Below are positions 28,482 to 38,274 of a DNA stretch of 64,000 bases, piece after piece. How positions within the stretch are numbered: position 1 is the first letter of the stretch; each line of letters starts with the position of its first letter. The notes under the pieces were generated by a model. The model saw nothing but the letters and a program-made list of their open reading frames with translations. It did no database searches and was not told where the DNA came from. This DNA is from an uncultured Clostridia bacterium (GTDB lineage Bacteria; Bacillota; Clostridia; Saccharofermentanales; Saccharofermentanaceae). Position numbers and translations under genes: made by a program. The stretch is from assembly GCA_946187935.1 (NCBI GenBank), contig CAMHSJ010000001.1, positions 159,102 through 223,101 of the forward strand, read 5' to 3'.

Positions 28482-29537
28482 ATGAAGACAGTAATAATCA
28501 TTCCTTCACTAAATCCTGACGATAAGCTCATCGGTTATGTTGATGAGCTGATAAAAGCGGGGCAGAAGGATATACTGCTCATCGATGACGGCAGTGATGC
28601 TGAGCACCGCAAGCATTTCGATGAGATCATAGCGAAATACGATGTCATGCTCCTGACCCATGCGGTCAACATGGGCAAGGGAAGAGCCCTCAAAGATGCA
28701 TTTAACTATTGCCTGACAGAGCTTAAGGACTTTGACGGTGTAATCACCGTGGATTCGGACGGACAGCACACCGTAGCAGACGTCCTGCGCATGAAAGAGG
28801 CTCTCGAAGAGAATAAAGACAGCCTTATCCTCGGAGCCAGGAACTTCAGCAAGTCAAATGTTCCGCCCAAGAGCGAGTTCGGCAACAAGGTGACCCGCGT
28901 GGTAATGAAGCTCCTTTACGGAGGGAGCATCACCGATACCCAGACAGGCCTCAGGGCAGCATCTTACGAAGTCCTCCCCAAGTTCATCACTCTGTTTGGC
29001 GAGAGATTCGAATATGAGACAGGTATGCTCATCGAAGCATTAAAGCAGGAGATCCCGATAAAGGAGATCGAGATAGAGACCATCTACTTGGAAGAGAACA
29101 AGGGCACTCACTTCAGGCCTCTTGTTGATTCCTGGAAGATATATAAGCTGATACTGGGAACATTCCTTAAGTATTCTTTGGCATCAATCCTCTCAGCCGT
29201 ATTAGACCTTGGACTCTTCCATCTGCTCGTAAACCTGTTTGGCAGTTTTGCGCTCGGAAAGGCTGTATGGCTCGCAACAGCCGGTGCAAGAGTCGTCTCA
29301 TCCATATTTAATTACCTTGTGAACAAGAATGTTGTTTTCGAAGCAGGGAAGAGCAAGGGAACACTCGTAAAATACTATCTTCTCTGCATTATCCAGATGT
29401 GCCTGTCAGCAGGTCTTGTATGGCTTTTGTGCAGTGTCATAGGACTTCCCAAGGTCCTGATCAAGGCCATTGTAGACGGCATACTCTTCCTTATCAGTTT
29501 CAGAGTGCAGAAGAAGTGGGTCTTTAAGGACAAGTGA
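28482..29537 (+). CDS. GT2 glycosyltransferase fused to GtrA-like domain
   Basis: PSLNPDDKLIGYVDELI, DDGSD, TVDSDGQHT; C-terminal GtrA-like helices with NYLVNKNVVF. Confidence 0.88.
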   Translation: MKTVIIIPSLNPDDKLIGYVDELIKAGQKDILLIDDGSDAEHRKHFDEIIAKYDVMLLTHAVNMGKGRALKDAFNYCLTELKDFDGVITVDSDGQHTVADVLRMKEALEENKDSLILGARNFSKSNVPPKSEFGNKVTRVVMKLLYGGSITDTQTGLRAASYEVLPKFITLFGERFEYETGMLIEALKQEIPIKEIEIETIYLEENKGTHFRPLVDSWKIYKLILGTFLKYSLASILSAVLDLGLFHLLVNLFGSFALGKAVWLATAGARVVSSIFNYLVNKNVVFEAGKSKGTLVKYYLLCIIQMCLSAGLVWLLCSVIGLPKVLIKAIVDGILFLISFRVQKKWVFKDK

Positions 29538-29610
29538 CCGTTCGACCATCTTTGTTATCTGTGATAAAATCAAGCCGTATTTATAATTAATACTTATGGA
29601 GGATAGTGTT

Positions 29611-30717
29611 ATGGCGAAATTTTGCTCTAACTGCGGCAACGCTTTAAGCGGAACCGAGAAGTTCTGCGGTTCATGCGGTACCCCGATCATAACTGCTGAA
29701 CCTGCAAAAGAAGAACCTGCAGTTGAGGCGGTCAAGGAAGAAACACCTGCAGCTGAACCTGCAGCAGAGCCTGTGAAGGAAGAAGAACCTGCTTCTGAGC
29801 CGGTGGCTGAAGAAACGCCCGCCGAGGAACCGGAAGCAGAGGCAGTTCCTGCTGAAGAACCTGTATCAGAGCCGGAAGCAGTAGAAGCTCCTGCAGCAGA
29901 ACCTGCAGCTGAACCGGTTATTGAGGAAGAACCTGTTGTTGAAGAGGCACCTGCTTCAGAGCCTGAAGTTCAAGAGGTTCCTGCCGAGGCCATTGCTGCA
30001 ACAGAAGCACCCAAGCCCGCTCCGGCACCTGCTCCCGCACCCCCGCCGCCGGCACCTGCACCGGCTGAGCCCGCAGTCCAGCCTGCAGCTGAGACACCTG
30101 CTCCCGTGAAGGCAAAGAAGGAGAAGGTTAAGAAAGAGAAGAAAAAGAAGAGTGCGGCAGGCGTCGTGATCGCGATAATAATCATTCTCGTTGTCCTCTT
30201 AGGACTCGGCATAGCATCACTGTTCGTCCTTCCGATGTTCGGAGTTGATATGCCTTCGATCGATCTTCCGTTCATGAAGACTTTCCTCGATGAGATCGAG
30301 AGTGAGAAGCCTGCAGATTCAGGTAAGAACTATGCTTACTATGATGACGACTTCGCAGATATCGTAACTGACCAGGACTGGGTATCTTATTCTGACACCA
30401 TGAAGAAGGATGCAGTATACTATTCCGATTCTGACGAACTGGTATTCAGGATCTTCGTTGAGGATTACGATGCTGATGACATCTACTATGTTGTTTACTA
30501 CAGCGAAGACGATAACTTCACATCTTCTGATCTCAAGAAGCCTGTATTGTCAGATGACGCTGAGCTTCAGGATGATTCAGGATACGAGCCTTTCTACCTT
30601 CTTGAATACTCCAAGAAGATAAGACCCGGACACTATGTATTCATCGCTTATGAGAATGACAAGTGCAAGACCGTATATGCAGTAGCTTATTGTGAGGTCC
30701 TTGATAAGGAATCCTGA
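29611..30717 (+). CDS. Zinc-ribbon protein with Ala/Glu/Pro repeat region, TM helix and extracellular domain
   Basis: MAKFCSNCGNALSGTEKFCGSCGTP; EEPA/PAAEP repeats; KK-rich stretch then TM. Confidence 0.75.
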   Translation: MAKFCSNCGNALSGTEKFCGSCGTPIITAEPAKEEPAVEAVKEETPAAEPAAEPVKEEEPASEPVAEETPAEEPEAEAVPAEEPVSEPEAVEAPAAEPAAEPVIEEEPVVEEAPASEPEVQEVPAEAIAATEAPKPAPAPAPAPPPPAPAPAEPAVQPAAETPAPVKAKKEKVKKEKKKKSAAGVVIAIIIILVVLLGLGIASLFVLPMFGVDMPSIDLPFMKTFLDEIESEKPADSGKNYAYYDDDFADIVTDQDWVSYSDTMKKDAVYYSDSDELVFRIFVEDYDADDIYYVVYYSEDDNFTSSDLKKPVLSDDAELQDDSGYEPFYLLEYSKKIRPGHYVFIAYENDKCKTVYAVAYCEVLDKES

Positions 30718-30738
30718 GTTAAGCTTAAGTCAATGAAT

Positions 30739-30770
30739 AAGGGGTTCGCTTCTTTCGAAGTGAACCCCTT
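30739..30770. terminator. Bidirectional terminator hairpin
   Basis: AAGGGGTTCGCTTC-tttc-GAAGTGAACCCCTT. Confidence 0.8.
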
Positions 30771-30797
30771 ATAGTTTGCGTGTTTTTTGATCTGAGA

Positions 30798-31391
30798 TCA
30801 GAATACCTTGAGGCCAAGAGCATCGATGAAGCTATCGATCTCTTTCTTGGCATCAGCCACATCGCTCTCGGAAGAAACGTCGATCCATGCGATGAATACA
30901 ACGTTGTCCTTGAGGACTATGATGTCGTGGTAAACAGAGTAAGTTGTATCTGTCTCAAACTCACCGTCTAAGATGATGTACGAAGCGCCGTCTTCGATAA
31001 CAACGCCCTTGCGTCCTGTGAACTTGCCGCCGTTGTTCTCAAGAACATCACTGTAGGTTCCTTCGTAGTAGTAATCGAAAAGATCCTGAGCTGTCTCATC
31101 GTCAACACATACTGCATAAGAATAATATGTGGTGGAAGTCGTAGCATCGATGTCTGTTTCAACATAGTAGTACTTTGAAGGATCTGATGAGAAGTTGAAA
31201 TAATCGTCTTCATAGATAACGATATCGTCATCATCTACACCGATCTCATCGAGTGCGTCCATAAATTTCGAATTATCGATATCATCTAATGAATCAATGT
31301 CAAAGTCGATCTTTGTGAGACTGCAGCCTGCTGCCATTCCAAGTACTACAGTGCTTGCGAGAAAAAGAGATGTTATCTTCTTGAATGCCAT
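30798..31391 (-). CDS. Small lipoprotein, paralogue of 31470
   Basis: Lipobox MAAGC; shared FTDALEEIGI/FMDALDEIGV and INAFTDALGIKVF/IDSFIDALGLKVF ends. Confidence 0.78.
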   Translation of the reverse strand: MAFKKITSLFLASTVVLGMAAGCSLTKIDFDIDSLDDIDNSKFMDALDEIGVDDDDIVIYEDDYFNFSSDPSKYYYVETDIDATTSTTYYSYAVCVDDETAQDLFDYYYEGTYSDVLENNGGKFTGRKGVVIEDGASYIILDGEFETDTTYSVYHDIIVLKDNVVFIAWIDVSSESDVADAKKEIDSFIDALGLKVF

Positions 31392-31469
31392 TTTATGGTC
31401 CCCCTTGTTTTAGGTTAATCGTGGCAATTATAACACAATATACGGATTAAGAAATACGGATAGATCTAT

Positions 31470-32057
31470 TTAGAACACCTTGATGCCAAGTGCATCTGTG
31501 AAGGCGTTGATCTCTTTCCTTCCGTCTGCGACAACGGATTCCGAATAAGAATCAAGGGCGATGTGAAGGACCTTGTTATCCTTAAGGATGGTCGCAGAAT
31601 AGATGATGTAATATGTGTCGCCTTCCGTGTACTCGCCGTCGACTATATAGTAAGCGCCGTCAGCTCCGTCGTAGTCACCCATGCGTCCCGAGAAGCTGCC
31701 TCCGCCGTTATCGATAGCATCCTTCATGGGGCCTATCTCGTAGTCAAAAAGGCGCTTTGCCTCTTCAGCGGTAGTACAGGAGATAAGGAAATAAAGCGTC
31801 TTGTCAGTCTCTGTTGAAAGGGAATACTCGACATCGAACCTGCTTTCATATGTATTGTCGAAATACACGTAGTCAACATAGTAGTCGACTTTGTCTTTCT
31901 CAATGCCGATCTCTTCTAATGCATCAGTGAACCTGGTGCCGCCTATGCCGTCCATCTGGTTAAGATCGAAGTCGAGCTTAAAGGAGAAACATCCCGTAAA
32001 AAGGATCAGGGCAGCTGTTATTGCTGATGTAACAGTAAGCAGTCTTGAGTGTCTCAT
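31470..32057 (-). CDS. Small lipoprotein, paralogue of 30798
   Basis: Lipobox LFTGC; tandem homology to 30798. Confidence 0.78.
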   Translation of the reverse strand: MRHSRLLTVTSAITAALILFTGCFSFKLDFDLNQMDGIGGTRFTDALEEIGIEKDKVDYYVDYVYFDNTYESRFDVEYSLSTETDKTLYFLISCTTAEEAKRLFDYEIGPMKDAIDNGGGSFSGRMGDYDGADGAYYIVDGEYTEGDTYYIIYSATILKDNKVLHIALDSYSESVVADGRKEINAFTDALGIKVF

Positions 32058-32139
32058 AGTATCTCCTTTTTCAGATTGAACTAACTAATTCTATCATATA
32101 GAATCAAGCTATATTAATACCTAAACCGGAGGTGATCAC

Positions 32140-32658
32140 ATGGATTTTCTCGAACTGGCTAAGAGCAGGTACTCATGCCGCGCATTTACTGACAGACCCG
32201 TAGAAGATGAGAAACTTGAGAAGCTGATCGAAGCTGCAAGGATAGCTCCCACCGGCAAGAACAACCAGCCTCAGAGGATATACGTCCTTAAGAGCGAAGA
32301 TGCATTAGAGAAGATAAACTCCATCTGCAGATGCATCTATGGTGCGACTACTGTGTTCATGATCGCCGTAGATAAGGACAGGGAGTGGCAGAGCTCATAC
32401 GAGGAAGGTTTTACTTCAGGTGTCCAGGATGTTGCGATAGTAGCAAGCCACATCATGCTCGAGGCTCAGGATCTCGGTCTTGCATCGTGCTGGGTAAACG
32501 CATTCCCCCAGACAAAAGCGGAAGCGCTCTTTTCGATCCCTGAAAATGAGAGAGTTATCCTTTTGCTCCCCGTAGGATATGCTGACCCTGAAAAGGGCGG
32601 TCCGTCCCCAAGGCATACTGAATCCCGCGAAGACACGGAGATGATCCAGCTTAAGTAA
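32140..32658 (+). CDS. Nitroreductase-family protein
   Basis: SRYSCRAFTDRPVEDEKLEKLIEAARIAPTGKNNQPQR. Confidence 0.9.
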   Translation: MDFLELAKSRYSCRAFTDRPVEDEKLEKLIEAARIAPTGKNNQPQRIYVLKSEDALEKINSICRCIYGATTVFMIAVDKDREWQSSYEEGFTSGVQDVAIVASHIMLEAQDLGLASCWVNAFPQTKAEALFSIPENERVILLLPVGYADPEKGGPSPRHTESREDTEMIQLK

Positions 32659-32683
32659 GGGGCTTTGATAAGACGCAAAAAGA

Positions 32684-32721
32684 AGATCGCAGAACCTTTA
32701 TAAGACTCTGCGATCTTTTTG
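32684..32721. terminator. Terminator hairpin between convergent genes
   Basis: AGATCGCAGA ... TCTGCGATCT-TTTTG. Confidence 0.75.
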
Positions 32722-32756
32722 TTTATGAAGAGCTAACCGGAGAAGTCTTCTGTTTT

Positions 32757-34379
32757 TTACTTAACGTCTTCCTCGGTGAGAACCTGGCCCTGTACGACTG
32801 CTGCGATGAGTTCTGTTGCGCGGTCTACCGTTGACTGGTCAGGATACATTACCCAGAGCTTCGTGCCTCTCATCGAGTAGGTGATCTCGTAGCCGCCTCT
32901 TCCTGAAACAGCATAAGAGAGCACGTTCCAGTCAGCCATATCGTTAAGCTGCATCCTTACGAGATCCTGGATCTCTTCTGATGTGAAGTCCGTGATGAAC
33001 ATGCCTGTCATGTCTTCCATGATAGCTGAGTAGTTTGTAAGTGCGGTGGTGCCTGATGAGAGCTTCTTGATGATGGCCTTGATGATCCTCATCTGGTTCT
33101 GGCCACGCATGTTGTCGCCGTCTGCAAAAGCATATCTCTCACGTGCATATACGAGAGCCTGCTCACCGTTCAGTGTGATGTCGCCCTTGGAGAAGGAGTA
33201 ACCTCTTACATTACCGGAATTGAAGCCGACAGGGTTGTAGAAGGATACGCCGCCGATATCGTCTATAAGCGTCTCGAAGCCCGTGAAGTTGAGCTGGCAG
33301 TAGTAGTTGATGTCGCAGCTGTAGAGTGTCTCAAGACCCTGGATCGAGCAGTCGACACCGTAGTTGGCAAGGTGAGTGAGCTTGTCCAATGAACCATGGC
33401 TTGATGCCGGGTTCGGGATGAAGTAGTCACGGGGAGTATTTACGAGAAGGATCTGCTTGGTCTGGGGGTTAACTACCATGAGGATGTTAACGTCAGATCT
33501 GGATACCTTGAGGAGCTTCGATCTCGTGTCGTTTCCGCTTATATAGAGGATGAACGGATCTGCAGTAAGGTCTTCTACACCCTCGGATGAATCTGCGATA
33601 ACGGCAGGAGCTTCAATGCCCAGGGTCGCGAGCTTCTCGTCAGTGATGTCACACTCGTAAACGAGCCTTGTGCTGTTCTTGAAATCGCCTGTAAAACCTT
33701 CGCTCTCGCCGAGCATGTCAGCATAGCTCTCGTTCATAATGATGGCCTGTGTCTGACCTGAGAGAAGTGATGTTGCAAGTTCTTCACCGGATTCGAATTC
33801 GACGGGTGAAAGAGCCTGGCCTAAGATCTCGCCGACTTCGTTTACCGTTGCCATGGTGTAGGCGCTGTCGTAATCGGAATGCATGGTGCCGAATGAGTAA
33901 CCCTTGCAGTCAGACAATTCCTGAGCGGGATCTTCTGCTCTAACATAGACGCCGATGACAGCGCGGATAGGCGATGTCTCGACAGTGGTAATTGTGTCTA
34001 CTGTCCTGTTTGCCTTGGAAGCAACATCTCCGACATATACCGAACCTGCGCTGAAAGCAATTACAAGAAGGATAGCCAGAAGTTTTCTTCCGATGCCGGG
34101 AGCTTTCTTCCTGCCGTCCTTTGTCTTCTTCTTGACAAACATCAATGCAAACTCAAGGAGCAATACACCGAGGAAGAAAACAATGATGACTGCCATATAC
34201 TTCATAGGGAGCATATTGAGCTTTTTGAGCATAGAGAAACAGAAGATGTCCGAGCCTGCCTGTATCAGGAGCAGGATCAGCGCGAAAACAGTCCATGCGG
34301 AACTCTTTTTCTTCGGCGTAACTCCGTACTGCTCACCGGGATTCTGTCCGTGTTTTTTCATTTCTTCATACCTTCCCAA
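32757..34379 (-). CDS. LytR-CpsA-Psr (LCP) family protein
   Basis: LLVNTPRDYFIP, DKLTHLANYG, DDIGGV, YARERYAFADGDNMRGQNQMRI. Confidence 0.9.
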   Translation of the reverse strand: MGRYEEMKKHGQNPGEQYGVTPKKKSSAWTVFALILLLIQAGSDIFCFSMLKKLNMLPMKYMAVIIVFFLGVLLLEFALMFVKKKTKDGRKKAPGIGRKLLAILLVIAFSAGSVYVGDVASKANRTVDTITTVETSPIRAVIGVYVRAEDPAQELSDCKGYSFGTMHSDYDSAYTMATVNEVGEILGQALSPVEFESGEELATSLLSGQTQAIIMNESYADMLGESEGFTGDFKNSTRLVYECDITDEKLATLGIEAPAVIADSSEGVEDLTADPFILYISGNDTRSKLLKVSRSDVNILMVVNPQTKQILLVNTPRDYFIPNPASSHGSLDKLTHLANYGVDCSIQGLETLYSCDINYYCQLNFTGFETLIDDIGGVSFYNPVGFNSGNVRGYSFSKGDITLNGEQALVYARERYAFADGDNMRGQNQMRIIKAIIKKLSSGTTALTNYSAIMEDMTGMFITDFTSEEIQDLVRMQLNDMADWNVLSYAVSGRGGYEITYSMRGTKLWVMYPDQSTVDRATELIAAVVQGQVLTEEDVK

Positions 34380-34551
34380 AATAAAAAAATCTTAATAAAC
34401 GCGTGAATTTTAATAATAAAAGCGGCTTAAGTCCACACGAATATTAGGTCGAAATGTGGCAGAAATATAGGCGATTTGCCATTCCCAGGCAAGTTTTTGT
34501 TGAAATCTTAATTGCGAATGATTATCCTTATCTGATCGTGGAGGGAATTAA

Positions 34552-35127
34552 ATGGGCATAGCAGAACTCGTTCTCATCGCTATAGGTCTGAGCATGGATG
34601 CTTTTGCAGTATCAGTCTGCAAGGGTCTTGCTTCGCGCAAGGCTGACTTCATCAAGATGTTCAAGTGCGGCATATGGTTCGGAGGATTCCAGGGACTTAT
34701 GCCTCTTATCGGTTTCTTCCTCGGCAGATCGTTCGAAAAGTATATTACCGCGATCGATCACTGGATCGCATTTGCCATCCTTGCCCTCATCGGCATAAAC
34801 ATGTTAAGGGAAGCCTTCTCCTCCAAGGACGAATCTGACGATAAAGACGACGACTATTCAGCCGGCAAGATGTTTACCCTCGCTGTTGCAACTTCTATCG
34901 ATGCTCTGGCAGTAGGAATCTCCTTTGCTCTTGCAGGAGACACCAATATCTGGATTGCCGTAGCACTCATAGGCGTCATTACTTTTGTTCTGTCTTTTGC
35001 AGGCGTTAAGATCGGCGTTGTATTCGGCAACAAGTTCGAGAAGGGCGCGCAGATAATGAGCGGCGTGATCCTCATACTGATAGGCACCAAGATCCTCTTA
35101 GAGCACCTGGGCGTTATCAATTTCTAA
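34552..35127 (+). CDS. mntP: MntP-family manganese efflux pump
   Basis: IGLSMDAFAVSVCKGL and ATSIDALAVGISFAL. Confidence 0.9.
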   Translation: MGIAELVLIAIGLSMDAFAVSVCKGLASRKADFIKMFKCGIWFGGFQGLMPLIGFFLGRSFEKYITAIDHWIAFAILALIGINMLREAFSSKDESDDKDDDYSAGKMFTLAVATSIDALAVGISFALAGDTNIWIAVALIGVITFVLSFAGVKIGVVFGNKFEKGAQIMSGVILILIGTKILLEHLGVINF

Positions 35128-35211
35128 GCCTGTTTCCGGGTTTAATAATTGTTTAAGGATTAAGATCTTCAAGCATGTTACCATAAGCCCATAAACAAGG
35201 AGGTAACACGT

Positions 35212-35679
35212 ATGAAAGACTATGAGATCAGCATTAAGAACGCTAAAGAAGTGTCCATCTATAAAACAGATAACGATACACTTGTAATTCCTTCCTCATC
35301 AGCTATCGAGACAGATAAGAACAATACCGAGATCAAAATTAAGGATGTTGAAGAGGCGGTTATCGGGATCCCCAAAGAAGCAGGACACATCGAGCTCTCC
35401 ATAGAGGATGCCTCATTAACAGTCAAGGGCATATCCTTTGAGAGGATGGAGATAGACGGCAAGGGCAAGCTCGTTATCAACCTTGATGATATAGCCGGAA
35501 GCATTGACGTAAACCTCATTGACGGCAGCGCAGAGATGACGGTTCCTTCCGCTTATTCTTTTAAGGCGCGCACTGAAGGCAAGAACAACACGATCGACTG
35601 CCAGGCACAAGAAGATGCAGCTGCTGAGAATATTATCGAGCTCAACGGCAGGAACAGCACGCTCCTTATCCGCAATTGA
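35212..35679 (+). CDS. Small beta-rich protein, DUF4097-like
   Basis: 155 aa, repeating beta-strand pattern; good RBS AAGGAGG. Confidence 0.5.
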   Translation: MKDYEISIKNAKEVSIYKTDNDTLVIPSSSAIETDKNNTEIKIKDVEEAVIGIPKEAGHIELSIEDASLTVKGISFERMEIDGKGKLVINLDDIAGSIDVNLIDGSAEMTVPSAYSFKARTEGKNNTIDCQAQEDAAAENIIELNGRNSTLLIRN

Positions 35680-35704
35680 ATAAACAGACTATCTTAAATA
35701 CTAT

Positions 35705-35734
35705 CAGCCGCTTTCACTGAAGGCGGCTGTTTGT
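35705..35734 (+). terminator. Rho-independent terminator
   Basis: CAGCCGC ... GCGGCTG-TTTGTTT. Confidence 0.7.
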
Positions 35735-35799
35735 TTGGGGAAGGTAACAGGAAGGCTTATGTGTTAATATGGACTCATCAGGATATTTAGGAGGTTCAC

Positions 35800-36918
35800 A
35801 TGGGTAAGTCTTATAGAAAAGCATTTATGGTGATCTTAAGCATCACATTGGCATTGTCACTTGCAGCATGCTCTTTCCCGGGCAGCAATAAGAAAGCCGA
35901 AGAACAGTATGACGAATACATCGATAAGGCTGAAGACTATATGGATGACGGCAAATACAAGAAAGCCATATCAGCCTACGAGGATGCCATAGAGATCTTC
36001 GATGACAGGGATGAGCCCTATATCGGGATAGCAATGGCTTATATCGAACTTGGCGATCTTGACAGCGCTCTTGATATACTGAAGAAGGGCAAGAAGGCAG
36101 TAGAAGATAACGATGACATACTCGATCTGATAGACGATATCAATGACGGCAAATACGATCCCGTTCCCATCGAAACAGTGGCTTCTTTGCCGTCTGAGAC
36201 ATCGGAGACGATCGCTGCTCCTACGCCCACACCCACGCCGGCTATGCCTGACATGAATGCCGTTAACAGCGCATATCTTTCTGTCATTGCAGCAAGGAGC
36301 GAAGACATACTGTGGTTCCAGAACAATTACGGTTATAACACCCAGGTAAAATGCGCTTCACTGTTTGATATCACGGGAGACGGAATACCTGAACTCTTCT
36401 TTGCTTATTCTGAAGACCACAATAACGGAGACTATCTTCTCTGCGGCCAAATATCAGTCTATACCTACGATCCTGTTACCGGCCAGGCTGAGGAAATGAT
36501 CACATTTGAAAATGCATATATGATAGCTGCCGGCGGTTTCAGATCAGACATCGTATTAGAGGACAACGGCAACATCGTTGTTTTCTCTGACGGAGGCGAT
36601 GAGGATTGGATCTACACCGCGACTGAATATGAGATCACACCTGATAACAGACTCAGTATGGTAAACACTATCTCAGATTACTCCAATTACGATTATGATA
36701 CTGACAGCCAGATCGATGAATACACACAAAACTTTGGGGAGATAGATGAAGCCACCTTCAGGTCTCTTTACGACGGATATCTTGGATCTGCAGTTGCAAC
36801 GGTATTCATCTCGCCTGATTATGAGCTCTATGATTATTCTTCGGATCAGATCGATCTTCTGAATTCTATGCTCGGTACGATGTACTATTACGACGGTCTT
36901 ATAAGCGCTCTGTCATAA
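35800..36918 (+). CDS. TPR-containing lipoprotein
   Basis: Lipobox SLAAC; YKKAISAYEDAIEIF TPR pattern; Pro/Thr linker. Confidence 0.75.
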   Translation: MGKSYRKAFMVILSITLALSLAACSFPGSNKKAEEQYDEYIDKAEDYMDDGKYKKAISAYEDAIEIFDDRDEPYIGIAMAYIELGDLDSALDILKKGKKAVEDNDDILDLIDDINDGKYDPVPIETVASLPSETSETIAAPTPTPTPAMPDMNAVNSAYLSVIAARSEDILWFQNNYGYNTQVKCASLFDITGDGIPELFFAYSEDHNNGDYLLCGQISVYTYDPVTGQAEEMITFENAYMIAAGGFRSDIVLEDNGNIVVFSDGGDEDWIYTATEYEITPDNRLSMVNTISDYSNYDYDTDSQIDEYTQNFGEIDEATFRSLYDGYLGSAVATVFISPDYELYDYSSDQIDLLNSMLGTMYYYDGLISALS

Positions 36919-36930
36919 GGAGGTCTTATT

Positions 36931-38271
36931 ATGAGTGTTGAAGTCATCAAGTGTCCTGCCTGTGACGGGATGATCGATTGTGACGGCAGCTTAGAATTTA
37001 TCAAGTGTGCTCACTGCGGAAACACACTGCATCTGAAGTTCTCTTCAGCACCGAAGGAGCCTTCCGTCATGAAGTTCACGGACAAGGCCTTGAATATCCC
37101 TTTGGCTTCATGCGGCTTGGGTGATGATTACACTGCCAGCGGTTCTTTGATGCCTGATTCTGCCAGCTATACTTACCCCATGCCTGTAAGGTGTGCGGCG
37201 GCAAATAAGTTCGGAACGGCATTCTCGTTCTTTACGGGCGAGGCATATACGGATGACACAAAGTGTCCGATGCTCTCAGGTCCTTATGCCACTGTGGTAA
37301 ACCAGATCAGTAAGATACATTTCAGGCCGTTTATGGATGCAGCGACATATGGCGACAATTACATTAAGGCCATGATCGGCGGCGGCAAGATGACAAATGC
37401 CTGTTTTGTCGAGTCAAGACCTTTCCCTGCGGCAGGTTTTAACAGGAAAGATGCCCTCGACGGCTGGATCAAGTATCAGGAGCTTGAAGCTCAGAAAGCG
37501 GGCACGGCAGGCACCATAACAGGCAAGGCCTATTATCTTGAAGAATCCTGCAAGGTATATGAAGCGGATGTGGGACCGGTGAGGTTTCGTATCGCCGCAG
37601 CATTTATCCTGAGGGGATTCAGATACCAGTTGCCTGACATGTTTGCCATGGGGAATATCTTCGGCGGGCTTTTCGGACAGCGAAAGCCTCAGAACGCTAA
37701 TGGCGCTCCTCAGGGGTCATTCGGCGACATCCCGAACAACGGCGCGATCGAGTGGTCTAGCAGCGGCATCTTTACGATGTTTTGTCCCAAAGACCGTTTT
37801 GATGAGGACTATAAGGATTTCGAGAAGTTCGTGAGCACTTTTAAGATCGATCCTTACATCTTGCAGGAATCTCTTAACATGCAGAATAAGATGAGCATGG
37901 AGGTTGCCAGATACACCCAGCAGAACATCGCACAGCAGAATGCAAATTTCCAGGCGATGCAGCAGGCTAACAGATCGCTTCAGGAAGCTTACGATTCGGC
38001 TAATCAGGCATGGTGGAACAGGAGCAATGCCCACCACGCGCAGGTAATGTCTTCTTCAAGATCCGCATTTGGAGAGACATCACAAGACCGTATCTCAAGG
38101 ATGCAGTCTGAGGCCATAAGGGGAGTCAATACCTATGTAAGAGAAGACGGCTCCACCGTCGAAGTATCCGTGGATTATGACCACGTGTACTCCAATAATC
38201 TCGGTGATACTCTGGCTACGAACAGTTCGTTCGAACCGGGCGGGAACTGGAACAGCACTACGAAGATATAA
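36931..38271 (+). CDS. Zinc-ribbon N-terminal protein of unknown function
   Basis: CPACDGMIDCDGSLEFIKCAHCGNTL; 446 aa; Gln-rich segment. Confidence 0.65.
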   Translation: MSVEVIKCPACDGMIDCDGSLEFIKCAHCGNTLHLKFSSAPKEPSVMKFTDKALNIPLASCGLGDDYTASGSLMPDSASYTYPMPVRCAAANKFGTAFSFFTGEAYTDDTKCPMLSGPYATVVNQISKIHFRPFMDAATYGDNYIKAMIGGGKMTNACFVESRPFPAAGFNRKDALDGWIKYQELEAQKAGTAGTITGKAYYLEESCKVYEADVGPVRFRIAAAFILRGFRYQLPDMFAMGNIFGGLFGQRKPQNANGAPQGSFGDIPNNGAIEWSSSGIFTMFCPKDRFDEDYKDFEKFVSTFKIDPYILQESLNMQNKMSMEVARYTQQNIAQQNANFQAMQQANRSLQEAYDSANQAWWNRSNAHHAQVMSSSRSAFGETSQDRISRMQSEAIRGVNTYVREDGSTVEVSVDYDHVYSNNLGDTLATNSSFEPGGNWNSTTKI

Positions 38272-38274
38272 GAC

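Noticed and set aside
29918-30275. Low-complexity ORFs on both strands
   Set aside because: Alternate frames of the Ala/Glu/Pro repeat
34380-34551. Possible yybP-ykoY manganese riboswitch before mntP
   Set aside because: No recognisable aptamer consensus seen; covariance search with Infernal would settle it
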